Shown piece by piece: positions 28,196 through 36,539 of a stretch of 64,000 nucleotides of DNA. Within the stretch, counting starts at the first letter, position 1; the number at the start of each line of letters is the position of its first letter. This DNA is from Salinisphaeraceae bacterium (GTDB lineage Bacteria; Pseudomonadota; Gammaproteobacteria; Nevskiales; Salinisphaeraceae), in NCBI GenBank assembly GCA_002683405.1, contig NYTH01000020.1, forward strand, positions 1-64,000, given 5' to 3'. The notes beneath the pieces are model-generated. The model ran no database searches, had not been told where the DNA came from, and saw only the letters and a list, made by a program, of their open reading frames with translations. A program made the position numbers and the translations under genes.

Positions 28196-29385
28196 GCGCG
28201 ACCCTCCGGACTAGCGCCGATCATCGGGCCGAAACAGTGGCGCAGCTCATTCACGAACAGATCCGGCACTTCGAATGCGGCGAAATGCCCGCCCTGCTCC
28301 AGAACATTCCAGTACTGCAGATTGCGGTAGCGACGCTCCGCCCAGCGGCGCGACGGCTTCACGATCTCTACCGGAAAACGGCTGATACCCGACGGCACGT
28401 CGACCATGAAGCCGGGGACATCGTTAAGCTTCCCGCCAAGCGCCTGCAGCAACTGACGGCCACTCTCCCAGTACAGTCGCGCTGAAGATGCGCCCGCGGC
28501 CGGCAGCCAGTAGAGCATGAGGTTGTCCAGCAGCTCGTCCCGCGTCAGCAGATGCTCGGGGTTGCCGTCCCGGTGTGTCCAGGCGCGGTATTTCTCCAGA
28601 ATCCAGCCGGCCAGGCCCACCGGCGAGTCCACGAGCGCGTAGCCAATGGTCTGCGGCCGCGTAGACTGTTGCTCCAGATAGCCCGAATCCCAGGCCTGAT
28701 AGGTCTGCAGACCGGCCATGCAGGCCTGCTCCTCCTCGGTCATCGTTTCGCCTTCGGCCGGACCCAGCGGCGTCACCGGGAAATTCGTGTGAATACCCAG
28801 GCACGGCCCGGCAAATCCGCCGCCCAGCGCGGCGGTCACCGCCCCGCCCCAGTCGCCGCCTTGCGCGTAGTAGCTTGAGTAGCCCAGCCGCTGCATCAGC
28901 CTGTTCCAGGCGTCGGCAATTTTCATCACACCCCAACCCGTCTGCGTCGGTTTACCGCTGTAGCCGAAGCCTGGCAGCGTCGGGCAGACCACGTGGAACG
29001 CGGGGGCACCGGACGCGCCGTGCGCTTCCGGATCGCTGAGCGGGCCGATGACCTCGAGGAACTCGACAATCGAGCCCGGCCAGCCGTGCGTCATGATCAG
29101 CGGCACGGCGTCCTTCCGGGGGGAGCGCTGGTGAATGAAATGGATATCCACCCCGTCGATTTCGGTAAGAAACTGCGGAAACCGATTGATTCGGGCCTGG
29201 CGCGCCGGCCAGTCATAGCCGTTGGCCCAGTAGTCGCAGATGTCTTCCAGGTAGTCCCGCGGAATACCCTGCGACCAGTCGCCCACCGGCTCGGGTTCGG
29301 CCCAGCGAGTCATCGCCAGGCGGGTGCGCAGATCATCCAGCTGCGCGTCGCTGGTTTCGATACGAAAGCTGCGGATGTCGCTCAT
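28192..29385 (-). CDS. Epoxide hydrolase (juvenile-hormone/microsomal type)
   Basis: 397 residues with an N-terminal EHN domain (SFRIETSDAQLDDLRTRLA, WSQGIPRDYL) and an alpha/beta hydrolase core: oxyanion motif THGWPGS, the nucleophile Asp in GGDWGGAV, and a C-terminal GGHFAAFE with the catalytic His. Epoxide hydrolases of this type convert epoxides or arene oxides to diols. In a phenol-degradation operon it could remove epoxides made by the di-iron monooxygenase from alkenyl or aromatic co-substrates. That is inference. It overlaps the LigB-like gene by four bases. Confidence 0.9.
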   Translation of the reverse strand: MSDIRSFRIETSDAQLDDLRTRLAMTRWAEPEPVGDWSQGIPRDYLEDICDYWANGYDWPARQARINRFPQFLTEIDGVDIHFIHQRSPRKDAVPLIMTHGWPGSIVEFLEVIGPLSDPEAHGASGAPAFHVVCPTLPGFGYSGKPTQTGWGVMKIADAWNRLMQRLGYSSYYAQGGDWGGAVTAALGGGFAGPCLGIHTNFPVTPLGPAEGETMTEEEQACMAGLQTYQAWDSGYLEQQSTRPQTIGYALVDSPVGLAGWILEKYRAWTHRDGNPEHLLTRDELLDNLMLYWLPAAGASSARLYWESGRQLLQALGGKLNDVPGFMVDVPSGISRFPVEIVKPSRRWAERRYRNLQYWNVLEQGGHFAAFEVPDLFVNELRHCFGPMIGASPEGRA

Positions 29386-29418
29386 GTGTCTTGGGGGGCC
29401 TTGTGCGTGAATTGATCG

Positions 29419-29859
29419 CTATTGCGGCGTTAGCGGGGCGTTTTCAGCGGCTTGGCGGCGGGCCTGAATTTCCGCCTTGCGTTTTTCGCTCGCCATCACG
29501 CCGCCAATGCCCCAGTGCTCGGGCGGAACCGGCCAGCAGGCCCCGCGTATGCGATCCCGGCTCACGCCGAGACTGCTTTCGATAATGTCCGTAAATCCGG
29601 TCATGAGCGCTTCTATCTCGTTCTGCGGCCGGCCCTGCAGCACGATGTAGTGAAAATACGGGGCGTCCGCTGCGCCCTCGCTTGCCCGTTGTCCGTCGAC
29701 AAAGAAGGTGGCGGCACGATGCTCATTTACGAACACGCGTATGCGCTCCATCGGCGACTGAAGCACCGCGCCATAATGCAGGGCGCACCGATGCAGCATG
29801 TCGCCAATCTGCTCGTCGGAAAACCGACCTTCGACAAGATCAATACGCATGACAGGCAT
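29419..29859 (-). CDS. Tautomerase-superfamily protein (fused two-unit type)
   Basis: 146 residues. Begins Met-Pro, so the catalytic Pro would be N-terminal after Met removal. Two beta-alpha-beta units are visible (MPVMRIDLVEGRFSDEQ and YFHYIVLQGRPQNEIEA...ITDIIESS-like), the size class of cis-3-chloroacrylic acid dehalogenase and MSAD rather than the 62-residue 4-oxalocrotonate tautomerase. No separate small tautomerase gene is present, so this protein may do the DmpI step (enol to keto 4-oxalocrotonate). The Trp-rich C-terminus (CWPVPPEHWGIGG) is unusual for that role. Confidence 0.75.
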   Translation of the reverse strand: MPVMRIDLVEGRFSDEQIGDMLHRCALHYGAVLQSPMERIRVFVNEHRAATFFVDGQRASEGAADAPYFHYIVLQGRPQNEIEALMTGFTDIIESSLGVSRDRIRGACWPVPPEHWGIGGVMASEKRKAEIQARRQAAENAPLTPQ

Positions 29860-29883
29860 GATTCGGCTCCTTGCTCCAGCGCG

Positions 29884-30639
29884 TCAGGGCAGGCCCCTGC
29901 GGCGGCCGCCATCCATGAAAACGGTAGCGCCGCAAAGCGCGTCGGCTTCAGGGGCCTGCAGCGTGGATACCATCCAGGCCACTTCTTCGGGTTTGACAAA
30001 GGACCTGATCGCCGACTCGTTGCGCATGTCCTCCAGCACTTGTTCGAGCGTCTTGCCGACCTTCTTGCCGCGGTTCTCGGCCACCCGGTGCAGCCGGGCC
30101 GTGTCCGCAGGACCGGGCGCCAGCAGGTGGGCCGTAATGCCGCGCTCGCCGTAAGCCAGGTTGAGCTGGCGAACGAGACTGGGCAAGGCGGCGTTGGCGA
30201 CCCCCGGACCCATGGCGTAGGCGGTGGGCTCGAACCCGTAATGGCCACCGATGGCGATCAGCCGCGAGCCACGCGTCAGCCCGGATTCGACGCCGCGTAC
30301 CAGCCGGACCATGCCGCCGCATTTGATATTCACCGCCTCGGCGATGGCGCCGGGCTCGGCATCGACCACGCCACCGGTCACGGGCAGCCCGACGGCGTGG
30401 ACCACGGTCTGTACGAGACGCCCCTGCGCGGCCTCGGCGATACGTTCGATGGCGCTGTCGTCGCTCATGTCGGCCACGAGCGTCGCGGCCGCCGGGTGCG
30501 CGGCGCGGAGTTCGTCAAGGCCGGCCCGCGAACGGCCGATGACTACAACGTCCAGGCCGTCAGCCAGCAGGCGCTTGACGATGACGCGGCCGATGGAGCC
30601 GGCGCCCCCGACGATGAATGCGAGTTTGTTATCAGTCAT
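29884..30639 (-). CDS. SDR-fold protein with degenerate active site
   Basis: 251 residues. The N-terminal Rossmann motif IVGGAGSIGRVIVKRLL and the C-terminal FMDGG show the SDR family. However, the usual Ser...Tyr-x3-Lys is not seen: the corresponding stretch reads LIAIGGHYGFEPTAYAMGPG, with Pro in the Lys position and Gly/His where Ser is expected. It may therefore bind a cofactor without standard dehydrogenase chemistry, or use other residues. Located directly after catechol 2,3-dioxygenase. Not equivalent to a cis-dihydrodiol dehydrogenase, which would keep the triad. Confidence 0.7.
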   Translation of the reverse strand: MTDNKLAFIVGGAGSIGRVIVKRLLADGLDVVVIGRSRAGLDELRAAHPAAATLVADMSDDSAIERIAEAAQGRLVQTVVHAVGLPVTGGVVDAEPGAIAEAVNIKCGGMVRLVRGVESGLTRGSRLIAIGGHYGFEPTAYAMGPGVANAALPSLVRQLNLAYGERGITAHLLAPGPADTARLHRVAENRGKKVGKTLEQVLEDMRNESAIRSFVKPEEVAWMVSTLQAPEADALCGATVFMDGGRRRGLP

Positions 30640-30698
30640 GTATCACGGGCAGGAAGGCATGGTTCACAAAAGGCGCCCGCCGACACGAACGGAACAGA

Positions 30699-30733
30699 CC
30701 GCCGCAGGACCAGGATGCCCTGGCGTGCGGCGG
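30699..30733 (-). terminator. Imperfect hairpin after catechol 2,3-dioxygenase
   Basis: Arms CCGCCGCA and TGCGGCGG (8 bp), an internal bulge, then CCAGG/CCTGG around the loop ATGC. It lies 48 bases past the dioxygenase stop with no T-run. It probably stabilises the upstream message or lowers read-through, giving more dioxygenase than downstream products. Confidence 0.5.
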
Positions 30734-30780
30734 GCCGTGCTTTTCATTCGTTTGAACAAGCGCAAGGATTCGCGCGCGGA

Positions 30781-31710
30781 TCAGGTCAGCACTTCGAGAA
30801 AACTCTGCCTGGGCGTGAAGTCCTGGGAGAACGTGGCCGCGCCCAGCTCGTCGGTATCCCAGGTGAGCGTGGGAATATCGGGATAGTGGACATAGCCCTC
30901 CGCGAACACTTCGTTGCGGTTGCCGGACGGATCGAAGAAATAAATGGTGGCGCCGCGGGTTACGCCATGCCGGTTGGGGCCGACATCAATGGGCACGCGG
31001 TATTTGCCGAGACGGTCCGCCGCTTTCACGACATCCGCAGCGTTCTCGAGCCGGAAGGAAGCATGGTGGAACTTGTTGTCTTCGGGCTGGCGGACGAAGG
31101 CGATATCGTGCGGCTTGTTGGAGCAACTGAGGAAGACGGCCAGCTTCATCTTGGATTCCGCGTCGATCAACTGTTCCACGAAATCGAAATCGAACAGCTC
31201 GGTGAACAGCTCCAGACAGGCATCAATATCCTGGCCGCCCAGCAGAATGTGATCCAGGCCGGGCGTCTCCACACCGCGCACCACGCCATCATCCGGAATG
31301 ACGCCGGGATTGTGCGCGCCCATGGTGTTGCCGAGCTGTTCCTTCTCGGCATAGAACTGCATGGTGTGCCCGGTGGGCAGGGTAAATTGAATTCTGCGAC
31401 CACTCTTGGGGTACACGCCGGCTTCGATGTGCTCGACTTCGTAATCACGCCCCTTGAGCTTGGCTTCCAGATCGTCCAGGCCCGCGTCGGAGTACACCTT
31501 GAACGCCAGGTAATCCATGCCCGGACGGTCGGTCACCCGCAGCACGACGCTGTGGTGATCCCACTCGTCCCAGCACTTGAAGTAGAGCTTGTCGTCTTCT
31601 TCCAGAACCTCGTGCAAGCCCATGATTTCGCCGTAGTGCCGGCGCGCCTTTTCCTTGTCCATCACGCGGATGCAGACTTCGCCCGGACGCAGGATGCCTC
31701 GAATTGCCAT
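30781..31710 (-). CDS. dmpB: Catechol 2,3-dioxygenase
   Basis: 309 residues. GAGGAG precedes the ATG. Type I extradiol (vicinal oxygen chelate) enzyme that opens catechol to 2-hydroxymuconic semialdehyde using Fe(II). Predicted iron ligands are His154 (GLDHILLGG), His215 (FHHASFR) and Glu267 (NRNEVFAEGY), at positions equal to XylE 153, 214 and 265. The C-terminal signature TIYFFDPSGNRNEVF is complete. Length is that of XylE/DmpB. First meta-cleavage gene after the phenol hydroxylase block, so catechol made by DmpKLMNOP is passed straight on. Confidence 0.97.
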   Translation of the reverse strand: MAIRGILRPGEVCIRVMDKEKARRHYGEIMGLHEVLEEDDKLYFKCWDEWDHHSVVLRVTDRPGMDYLAFKVYSDAGLDDLEAKLKGRDYEVEHIEAGVYPKSGRRIQFTLPTGHTMQFYAEKEQLGNTMGAHNPGVIPDDGVVRGVETPGLDHILLGGQDIDACLELFTELFDFDFVEQLIDAESKMKLAVFLSCSNKPHDIAFVRQPEDNKFHHASFRLENAADVVKAADRLGKYRVPIDVGPNRHGVTRGATIYFFDPSGNRNEVFAEGYVHYPDIPTLTWDTDELGAATFSQDFTPRQSFLEVLT

Positions 31711-31808
31711 TGTGCTGTCTCCTCTTTTCTTGTGTTGTCGGGCCTACGGCCACAACGTTCATTAACGTTCTGCCTAAGCAGGCAGTGATCGCCAGATCGC
31801 TGCTGGCC

Positions 31809-32483
31809 TCAGGTCACCCCTTCCTCGATCCCGAACTCGGCCGCGATGCCTTCCTGGTCGATGGCCCGTCGCACGGCAGGCCGGGCCAGCGCCTTGTCAA
31901 TGACGCGGGTGAATTCCGGAAAGTCGTTGCGAACATCCATGCCCACTTTCAGGCCCCAGCGGTAATAGACCACGAGCAGGCTGTCCACGAAACTGTACTG
32001 GTCTGCCACCGCCCACTGCCTGCCGGCGAGCCGGGCGTTCATATCTTCATAACTCGCACGTACCCGGAGGCGACCGGCCTCACGCATCTTTTCCTGACAG
32101 GCCTCGTCGTCCACGAAACCGCTGGGTCGAATAATGGTGCGGGCCCCGGTCTGGTGTACGGCGCTGCCCAGCCAGCTCATCCATTCAAGGCTGCGGGCAA
32201 ACGCCTCGCCCTCCAGCGGCAGAAGCCCTTTTTCGGGAAACTGGCCGGCCAGATAAGTCAGTATGGCGAGGACTTCTGTGAGCACGCGCTCACCCTTGTC
32301 ATCCTCGATGACCAGCGCCGGAACGCGCCCGCGGGGATTCACCGCGAGATATTCGGGCCGCTTGTTTTCCTGCTGATTCACGCGAAGCATGGCGGGTTCA
32401 TATTCGCAGCCGATTTCCTCCAGCGCGATATGGACTGCCAGCGAGCAGGCGCCGGGGGAGTGATACAAACGCATTCTGGCCAT
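31809..32483 (-). CDS. Glutathione S-transferase
   Basis: About 224 residues from the ATG at 32483; starts at 32474 and 32516 are possible, and the ribosome-binding site does not decide. Beta/BphK-like GST: N-terminal thioredoxin domain with LYHSPGACSLAVHIALEE, VNPRGRVPALV with the cis-Pro, and LTEVLAIL (Glu-Val binding glutathione gamma-glutamyl), then a helical C-terminal domain. GSTs of this class accompany aromatic meta-cleavage operons; a role in detoxifying reactive or halogenated intermediates is usual but unproven here. Confidence 0.9.
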   Translation of the reverse strand: MARMRLYHSPGACSLAVHIALEEIGCEYEPAMLRVNQQENKRPEYLAVNPRGRVPALVIEDDKGERVLTEVLAILTYLAGQFPEKGLLPLEGEAFARSLEWMSWLGSAVHQTGARTIIRPSGFVDDEACQEKMREAGRLRVRASYEDMNARLAGRQWAVADQYSFVDSLLVVYYRWGLKVGMDVRNDFPEFTRVIDKALARPAVRRAIDQEGIAAEFGIEEGVT

Positions 32484-32639
32484 GACGTGACGGTTCTCGA
32501 AGATATTGGCTGCCATCAAGCTATTGCCCTGCCCGTATACCGTCAAATACCTTAGAGGCGGCATAACGATGCTGTTTCGGCATTGCAGGCAGCGCTGCCC
32601 TGCGGCAGGTTGGACCGGTTGTGGTGAGCAGCGCGGCCA

Positions 32640-33704
32640 TCAGATCTTCCGGAACAGCGGGCTCTTGATCTGGTCGGCATCTGCCGCCGAGACAAATTTT
32701 TCCAGATAGATGTCTTTCTCGAACAGTCGCCCCTGCATCAGCGCGGTGATAGTGGCGTCGATCATCCGGGGCGGGCCACACAGGTAGGCCTTGTGGCCGG
32801 TGAATCGGTCATTGAAGTGCGCCCTGGCTGCGTCGTGGACAAAACCGCGATAGCCATCCCAGTCGCTGTCTTCGGGCTCTTCGGAGAGCGCCGGGACATA
32901 GCTGAAGTTGTCGTGCTGCTCGGCCAGTTTCGTGAACGCCTCATGGTAGTAGAGCTCGGCGCGCGTACGCTGCCCGTAGACCAGCGTGATCGGCTGCTCG
33001 CACCCCTCTTCCAGCAACTCGTCGATCATGCTTTTGGGGCTGGACAGCCCGGAGCCCCCGGCGAAGAAAATCATGGGCATGTCGGCCGACTTGCGGACAA
33101 AGAAGCGGCCGTAGGGGCCGGAAATCGTGACCTCGTCACCCTCCGACAGCTCGTTGTGGATATAACCGGTGCCGTAACCGCCTGCGACAATGCGCACGTT
33201 CAATTCGACTTCGTCGCCCGTGGACGGCGGGTTTGCCAGCGAAAAGGCACGGTGCACCGTGCCGTCGCCCGCCTCGTTCGGCAACTCGATATTGATGTAC
33301 TGCCCGGCCTGGAAATGCATGGGCCGGTCCAGCTTGAGAAAAATGCCCTTGATGGTCGGGGTCAGGTCTTCGATGCGTGACACCGTGGCGGCGTAGTCCT
33401 CCACCGGTATGACTTCCTGATCGGGGTCTTCCTCGATGTCCGCTTCAATGGTGCAATCCGATTCGAGCGTGGCGCAGCAGGCCAGCGTCATGCCTTCGTC
33501 CCGTTCGTAATCGAGCAAGGCAAACGGCGAAGCGTCGTTGTGCTCCACCAGCCCGTCGGTGACGTCCACCTTGCAGGTGGCGCAGAGGCCGTGACAGCAG
33601 GCGTGCGGCAGCCAAACACCCTGTCGCAGGGCGGCGTCGAGCATGGTCTGGCCCTCGTCGACCTCGATGGTCTGGCCGATGGGTTCGATGGTGAGTTCGT
33701 ACAT
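32640..33704 (-). CDS. dmpP: Phenol hydroxylase reductase component (P5)
   Basis: 354 residues, the normal DmpP size. NADH-to-hydroxylase electron carrier: N-terminal plant-type 2Fe-2S domain with Cys36, Cys41, Cys44 and a fourth Cys at 76 or 77, then FAD domain (HRAFSLAN near 150, GPYGRFFVR) and NAD domain (FFAGGSGLSSPKSMI, AYLCGPPRMID). It would reduce the DmpN di-iron centre. Separated from dmpO by a palindromic element. Confidence 0.97.
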   Translation of the reverse strand: MYELTIEPIGQTIEVDEGQTMLDAALRQGVWLPHACCHGLCATCKVDVTDGLVEHNDASPFALLDYERDEGMTLACCATLESDCTIEADIEEDPDQEVIPVEDYAATVSRIEDLTPTIKGIFLKLDRPMHFQAGQYINIELPNEAGDGTVHRAFSLANPPSTGDEVELNVRIVAGGYGTGYIHNELSEGDEVTISGPYGRFFVRKSADMPMIFFAGGSGLSSPKSMIDELLEEGCEQPITLVYGQRTRAELYYHEAFTKLAEQHDNFSYVPALSEEPEDSDWDGYRGFVHDAARAHFNDRFTGHKAYLCGPPRMIDATITALMQGRLFEKDIYLEKFVSAADADQIKSPLFRKI

Positions 33705-33716
33705 GACTAATTAAGC

Positions 33717-33836
33717 CGCCACACAGGCGCGGAGTCCACAGAGAAAAGAGGAAGCGAAAGCCAAACCACAAAAAACACCGGGAACACAGGGAAAACTGTT
33801 CTTCATTCTCTGTAGCCCTCGGGATTTTGTGGTGGC
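33717..33836. repeat. Palindromic intergenic element, copy 4 (degenerate)
   Basis: Between dmpO and dmpP. Left arm GCCGCCACACAGGCGCGGAG with CCACAGAGAAAAG and AACCACAAAAAACACCGGG. Right arm ATTCTCTGTAGCCCTCGGG...TTTTGTGGTGGC. Same family as the copies in the 7633 cluster, but more diverged. Confidence 0.75.
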
Positions 33837-33855
33837 GAGCTTTTCTTCATACGAC

Positions 33856-34218
33856 TCAGTTATGCGTGCCGTTCAGCCCCGCCAACTCGGGTGTGCGAAA
33901 CCGGACCAGGCCCTTGTGCGGGATACCGTTCTCCTCGATGCTCTTATCGAAATCGGGCTTGAATGACTCGCCATCCATGATCCACTCGGCCTTGTCCCAA
34001 TCGATTTTCTCGAAATCGGGATGATGGCCGAAGGTGCCCGGCAGAATGCCCTGGACCACATCGCCGAACTTCATGCCCGGCTCCAGCGGCAGACACAGGG
34101 GGGTAGCAATCATCATGTGCTGGTCCCAGGTGAAGCTGACCACCTGATTGCCACCAAAGTTTTCCTGACGATCCCGGAATTCGCCGTGATAGTCATCTCT
34201 TATTGCGTTGACTGGCAT
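33856..34218 (-). CDS. dmpO: Phenol hydroxylase component P4
   Basis: 120 residues, the usual size of the small DmpO subunit of the three-subunit oxygenase (DmpL, N, O). Begins MPVNAIRDDYHGEFRDRQE and contains VVSFTWDQHMMIATP and TFGHHPDFEKIDWDKAEW, typical of the family. It has no cofactor of its own. It stabilises the (LNO)2 hydroxylase. Flanked on both sides by repeat elements. Confidence 0.95.
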   Translation of the reverse strand: MPVNAIRDDYHGEFRDRQENFGGNQVVSFTWDQHMMIATPLCLPLEPGMKFGDVVQGILPGTFGHHPDFEKIDWDKAEWIMDGESFKPDFDKSIEENGIPHKGLVRFRTPELAGLNGTHN

Positions 34219-34260
34219 CGCGTCATATCTCCTGCTCGCATATCGAGCCGCTTCTTATTC

Positions 34261-34361
34261 GTAGGCCGGAAGGAGCACGCAGTGCGGATTCCGGCGTCTT
34301 CTGTTGGCGTTGCTCTCGTAATGCCGGATTCCGCCCGCTGTGCGGGCGTCCTCCGGCCTAC
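34261..34361. repeat. Intergenic inverted repeat with GTAGGCCGGA ends
   Basis: Between dmpN and dmpO: 101 bases bounded by a perfect 10-bp inverted repeat GTAGGCCGGA/TCCGGCCTAC, with an inner CCCGC-TGT-GCGGG hairpin and GGATTCCG repeated on both sides. A REP/BIME-like element, distinct in sequence from the CACAGAG family. Confidence 0.8.
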
Positions 34362-34378
34362 GGTGGTTCTGTCTTTGC

Positions 34379-35989
34379 CTAGCCGGTCTTTCTGACCGCG
34401 TCCGAAACAGGGCCTTCGTGGATATTGGCTGGTCGGCCGGTCCATTCTTCCCACTTTTTCGCGTCGACGTGTTCGCTGAACAGGCCGCCGTCCACACCGG
34501 GCTTGATGCCCATGTAGGACAGTGCCTCGAACATCGGGTCGAAGCCTTCTGCCCTGGGGTCGGCGCCTTCGCGGAAATACTCGCCTTTCAGGATCTGATG
34601 CACCGGCAAAACCGCGTGCACGAACTTTTCGGGCTCGTCGTCAAAAATGTCCTTGCAGCCATCCGAGCAGAAGTTGTAGCGCTCGCCCTTGTATTTCGAG
34701 TGACGGAAGCAGAGTTGGGTCGGGTCTTCCGGTTCGGTGAACAGGCAGGGCCACTGACAGGTCTGGCAGAGCTGGGGCAGGCCCTCGAACTCGAACGGCT
34801 CGCCCTTGGCTTCGAGCTCGCGCCAGTATTCGTAGCGTGGGCGGTAGTACTTGTCGAACGTGTCCGGATACTTCTCGCTCATCCAGTCCATTTCTTCTTC
34901 CGACGGCAGCCATACGCCAAAGCCGCCGGCCTTGCGCAGCTGGTAGAAGGTGGACCAGAGCTGATGGCTCATGTGGCCTTTTTCGTGGATGGTCTGCTCG
35001 TAGTACTTGGGCATGCGAATGCCGTAGCGTTCGAGATCGGCGAACAGCGCGCCGCCGTTCTCCTCGAAATAGATTTCCCAGGCTTCCTTCCAGGACATCA
35101 CGCGTTTGGGCAGCATGTAATCCATCATGGCGGCCAGCACGGCGAGCATGCGGTAGCCGCGCCAGAACCACTTGTCGATCCACTTCTGCACGATGGGCAC
35201 GTTGCGTTCGTCCTGCTCCAGCAGGAACTTGATGACCTCGATACCCAGAGTCATGTGCCGGGCCTCGTCGGACTGGGCCGAGAAGCCGAAGGAGACGGTG
35301 GACATGTCGCCGTTGTAGGCCGCGCCGGACATCCAGGGCATGAACACCAGATTGGTCAGCACGTATTCGAAGGCAAAGGAAATGGCCGTGATGAACTCGA
35401 AGGGCCCGGCGGTCTGCGCATCCTCGAAGAAGGACTTCGGAATGGAGATGTACCAGGTGCGATCGAACTGCTGCGGGAAGTCCGACATGCCTTCGAAGTA
35501 TTTCTGGTAGTGACTCAGGGCGTGAATCTGGGTGGTGGCATGCCGCAGCTCATCAATGGCCTGCATCTGTGCCGCCACGCGGGGGCCGACGCCCTCGAAC
35601 TCGCGTGAGAGCATGTTGAAGCCGCGGTGCGAGGCGTATTCCAGGCCGACGATCGCGTTCAGGAAAATCTTCATGGCCTGCACGTAGCGGGCGTCCGTCA
35701 CGTTGAACTGGCCGTTGTTCTGCTGGAACGCATCGATGATGGCGTAGAGCTTGCGCTCCTTCTCGCCCTGATATTTCCAGTAGGCATCCATGGTGAGCCG
35801 GAACGGGTCTTCCCACGCTGACCAGTCGTGGATGTGAATGCCCTCGTAAGTCAGCTTGCTGTAGATGTCTTCCTTCTTCTGGTAAGACGGCTCCCAGCCC
35901 AGCCCGCGGGTCAGCATTTCGTAGTTCTGTTTGAGGCTGAGCTTCTTCGGCGGCTGCCTGCCGGCCTTGTCCTTCATGACTGCACTCAT
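34379..35989 (-). CDS. dmpN: Phenol hydroxylase large oxygenase subunit (P3, di-iron)
   Basis: 536 residues. GGAG precedes the ATG. Catalytic subunit of the soluble di-iron phenol monooxygenase (phenol to catechol). The six iron ligands fall in place: Glu117 (GLEYASHRG), Glu147 and His150 (DELRHATT), Glu208 (FEYVLT), and Glu241 and His244 (DEARHMTLG), the spacing known from the methane monooxygenase family. A C-terminal Cys region (CQTCQWPC, FCSDGCKDIF) is also typical of DmpN. Confidence 0.97.
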   Translation of the reverse strand: MSAVMKDKAGRQPPKKLSLKQNYEMLTRGLGWEPSYQKKEDIYSKLTYEGIHIHDWSAWEDPFRLTMDAYWKYQGEKERKLYAIIDAFQQNNGQFNVTDARYVQAMKIFLNAIVGLEYASHRGFNMLSREFEGVGPRVAAQMQAIDELRHATTQIHALSHYQKYFEGMSDFPQQFDRTWYISIPKSFFEDAQTAGPFEFITAISFAFEYVLTNLVFMPWMSGAAYNGDMSTVSFGFSAQSDEARHMTLGIEVIKFLLEQDERNVPIVQKWIDKWFWRGYRMLAVLAAMMDYMLPKRVMSWKEAWEIYFEENGGALFADLERYGIRMPKYYEQTIHEKGHMSHQLWSTFYQLRKAGGFGVWLPSEEEMDWMSEKYPDTFDKYYRPRYEYWRELEAKGEPFEFEGLPQLCQTCQWPCLFTEPEDPTQLCFRHSKYKGERYNFCSDGCKDIFDDEPEKFVHAVLPVHQILKGEYFREGADPRAEGFDPMFEALSYMGIKPGVDGGLFSEHVDAKKWEEWTGRPANIHEGPVSDAVRKTG

Positions 35990-36077
35990 ATCTCGCTCCT
36001 CTTCAACATTGTTCTAGCGGGCAATCAGGGCCCCGCCGATGAATACTGCTCGACCGTTCTTTCGTGTAGAAAAAAAT

Positions 36078-36217
36078 GCGCTACAGAGGCACAGAGAACA
36101 CAGAGCCAATCCTGCTGCATGACTGACATGGCCCGAATAAGGACTGCACTCCGTCATGGTTTAATGCCCTCCGCCGCATATTTCGCGATCTCCGTGCCTC
36201 TGCGCCTCTGTGGCGTC
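36078..36217. repeat. Palindromic intergenic element, copy 5
   Basis: Between dmpM and dmpN. Left arm GCGCTACAGAGGCACAGAGA with ACACAGAGCC. Right arm CTCCGTGCCTCTGCGCCTCT followed by GTGGCG. The middle 50 or so bases are unrelated. Outer-arm form of the family, without the CCACAAAG core. Confidence 0.75.
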
Positions 36218-36227
36218 ATCTTCAAAT

Positions 36228-36512
36228 CTAAAGCTTCCACTCGAGCGTGAACTCGTCTTCGGTCTCGTCCAGCGAGCCCGAAAGGGAAATCAGGTTGACC
36301 TGCAGTTCCTGCAGATCGAACGCCCGACCCGCCATTTCCTCGACCGTCTCGCGCTTCACCACCAGCTTGCCGGGTGCGGTGATCTTCACCATGCCCGGCG
36401 ATTCGTCGATCTGCGCGTGCGGGTTGTCCTGCTCGATGGCGTCGACAATGGGGATGGTGTCGCCGTTGGCCTGAAAGGCGATGAAGACGGGTTGTCTTGC
36501 CGGTTCTGCCAT
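36228..36512 (-). CDS. dmpM: Phenol hydroxylase regulatory (effector) component P2
   Basis: 94 residues, MmoB/DmpM family. Cofactor-free protein that binds the hydroxylase and is needed for turnover. Seen: RQPVFIAFQANGDTIPIVDAIEQDNPHAQIDESP, a typical first half (given here in short form: FQANGD, NPHAQI), KLVVKRETVEEMAG, and EDEFTLEWKL at the end. It lies 27 bases after dmpL. Followed by a palindromic element before dmpN. Confidence 0.95.
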   Translation of the reverse strand: MAEPARQPVFIAFQANGDTIPIVDAIEQDNPHAQIDESPGMVKITAPGKLVVKRETVEEMAGRAFDLQELQVNLISLSGSLDETEDEFTLEWKL

Positions 36513-36539
36513 GACTGTCTCGCTCCTTCCTCGTGCCTG

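Noticed and set aside
29452-31788. 778-codon plus-strand open frame across the tautomerase, SDR and catechol dioxygenase genes
   Set aside because: It crosses three recognised minus-strand genes and has no motifs of its own.
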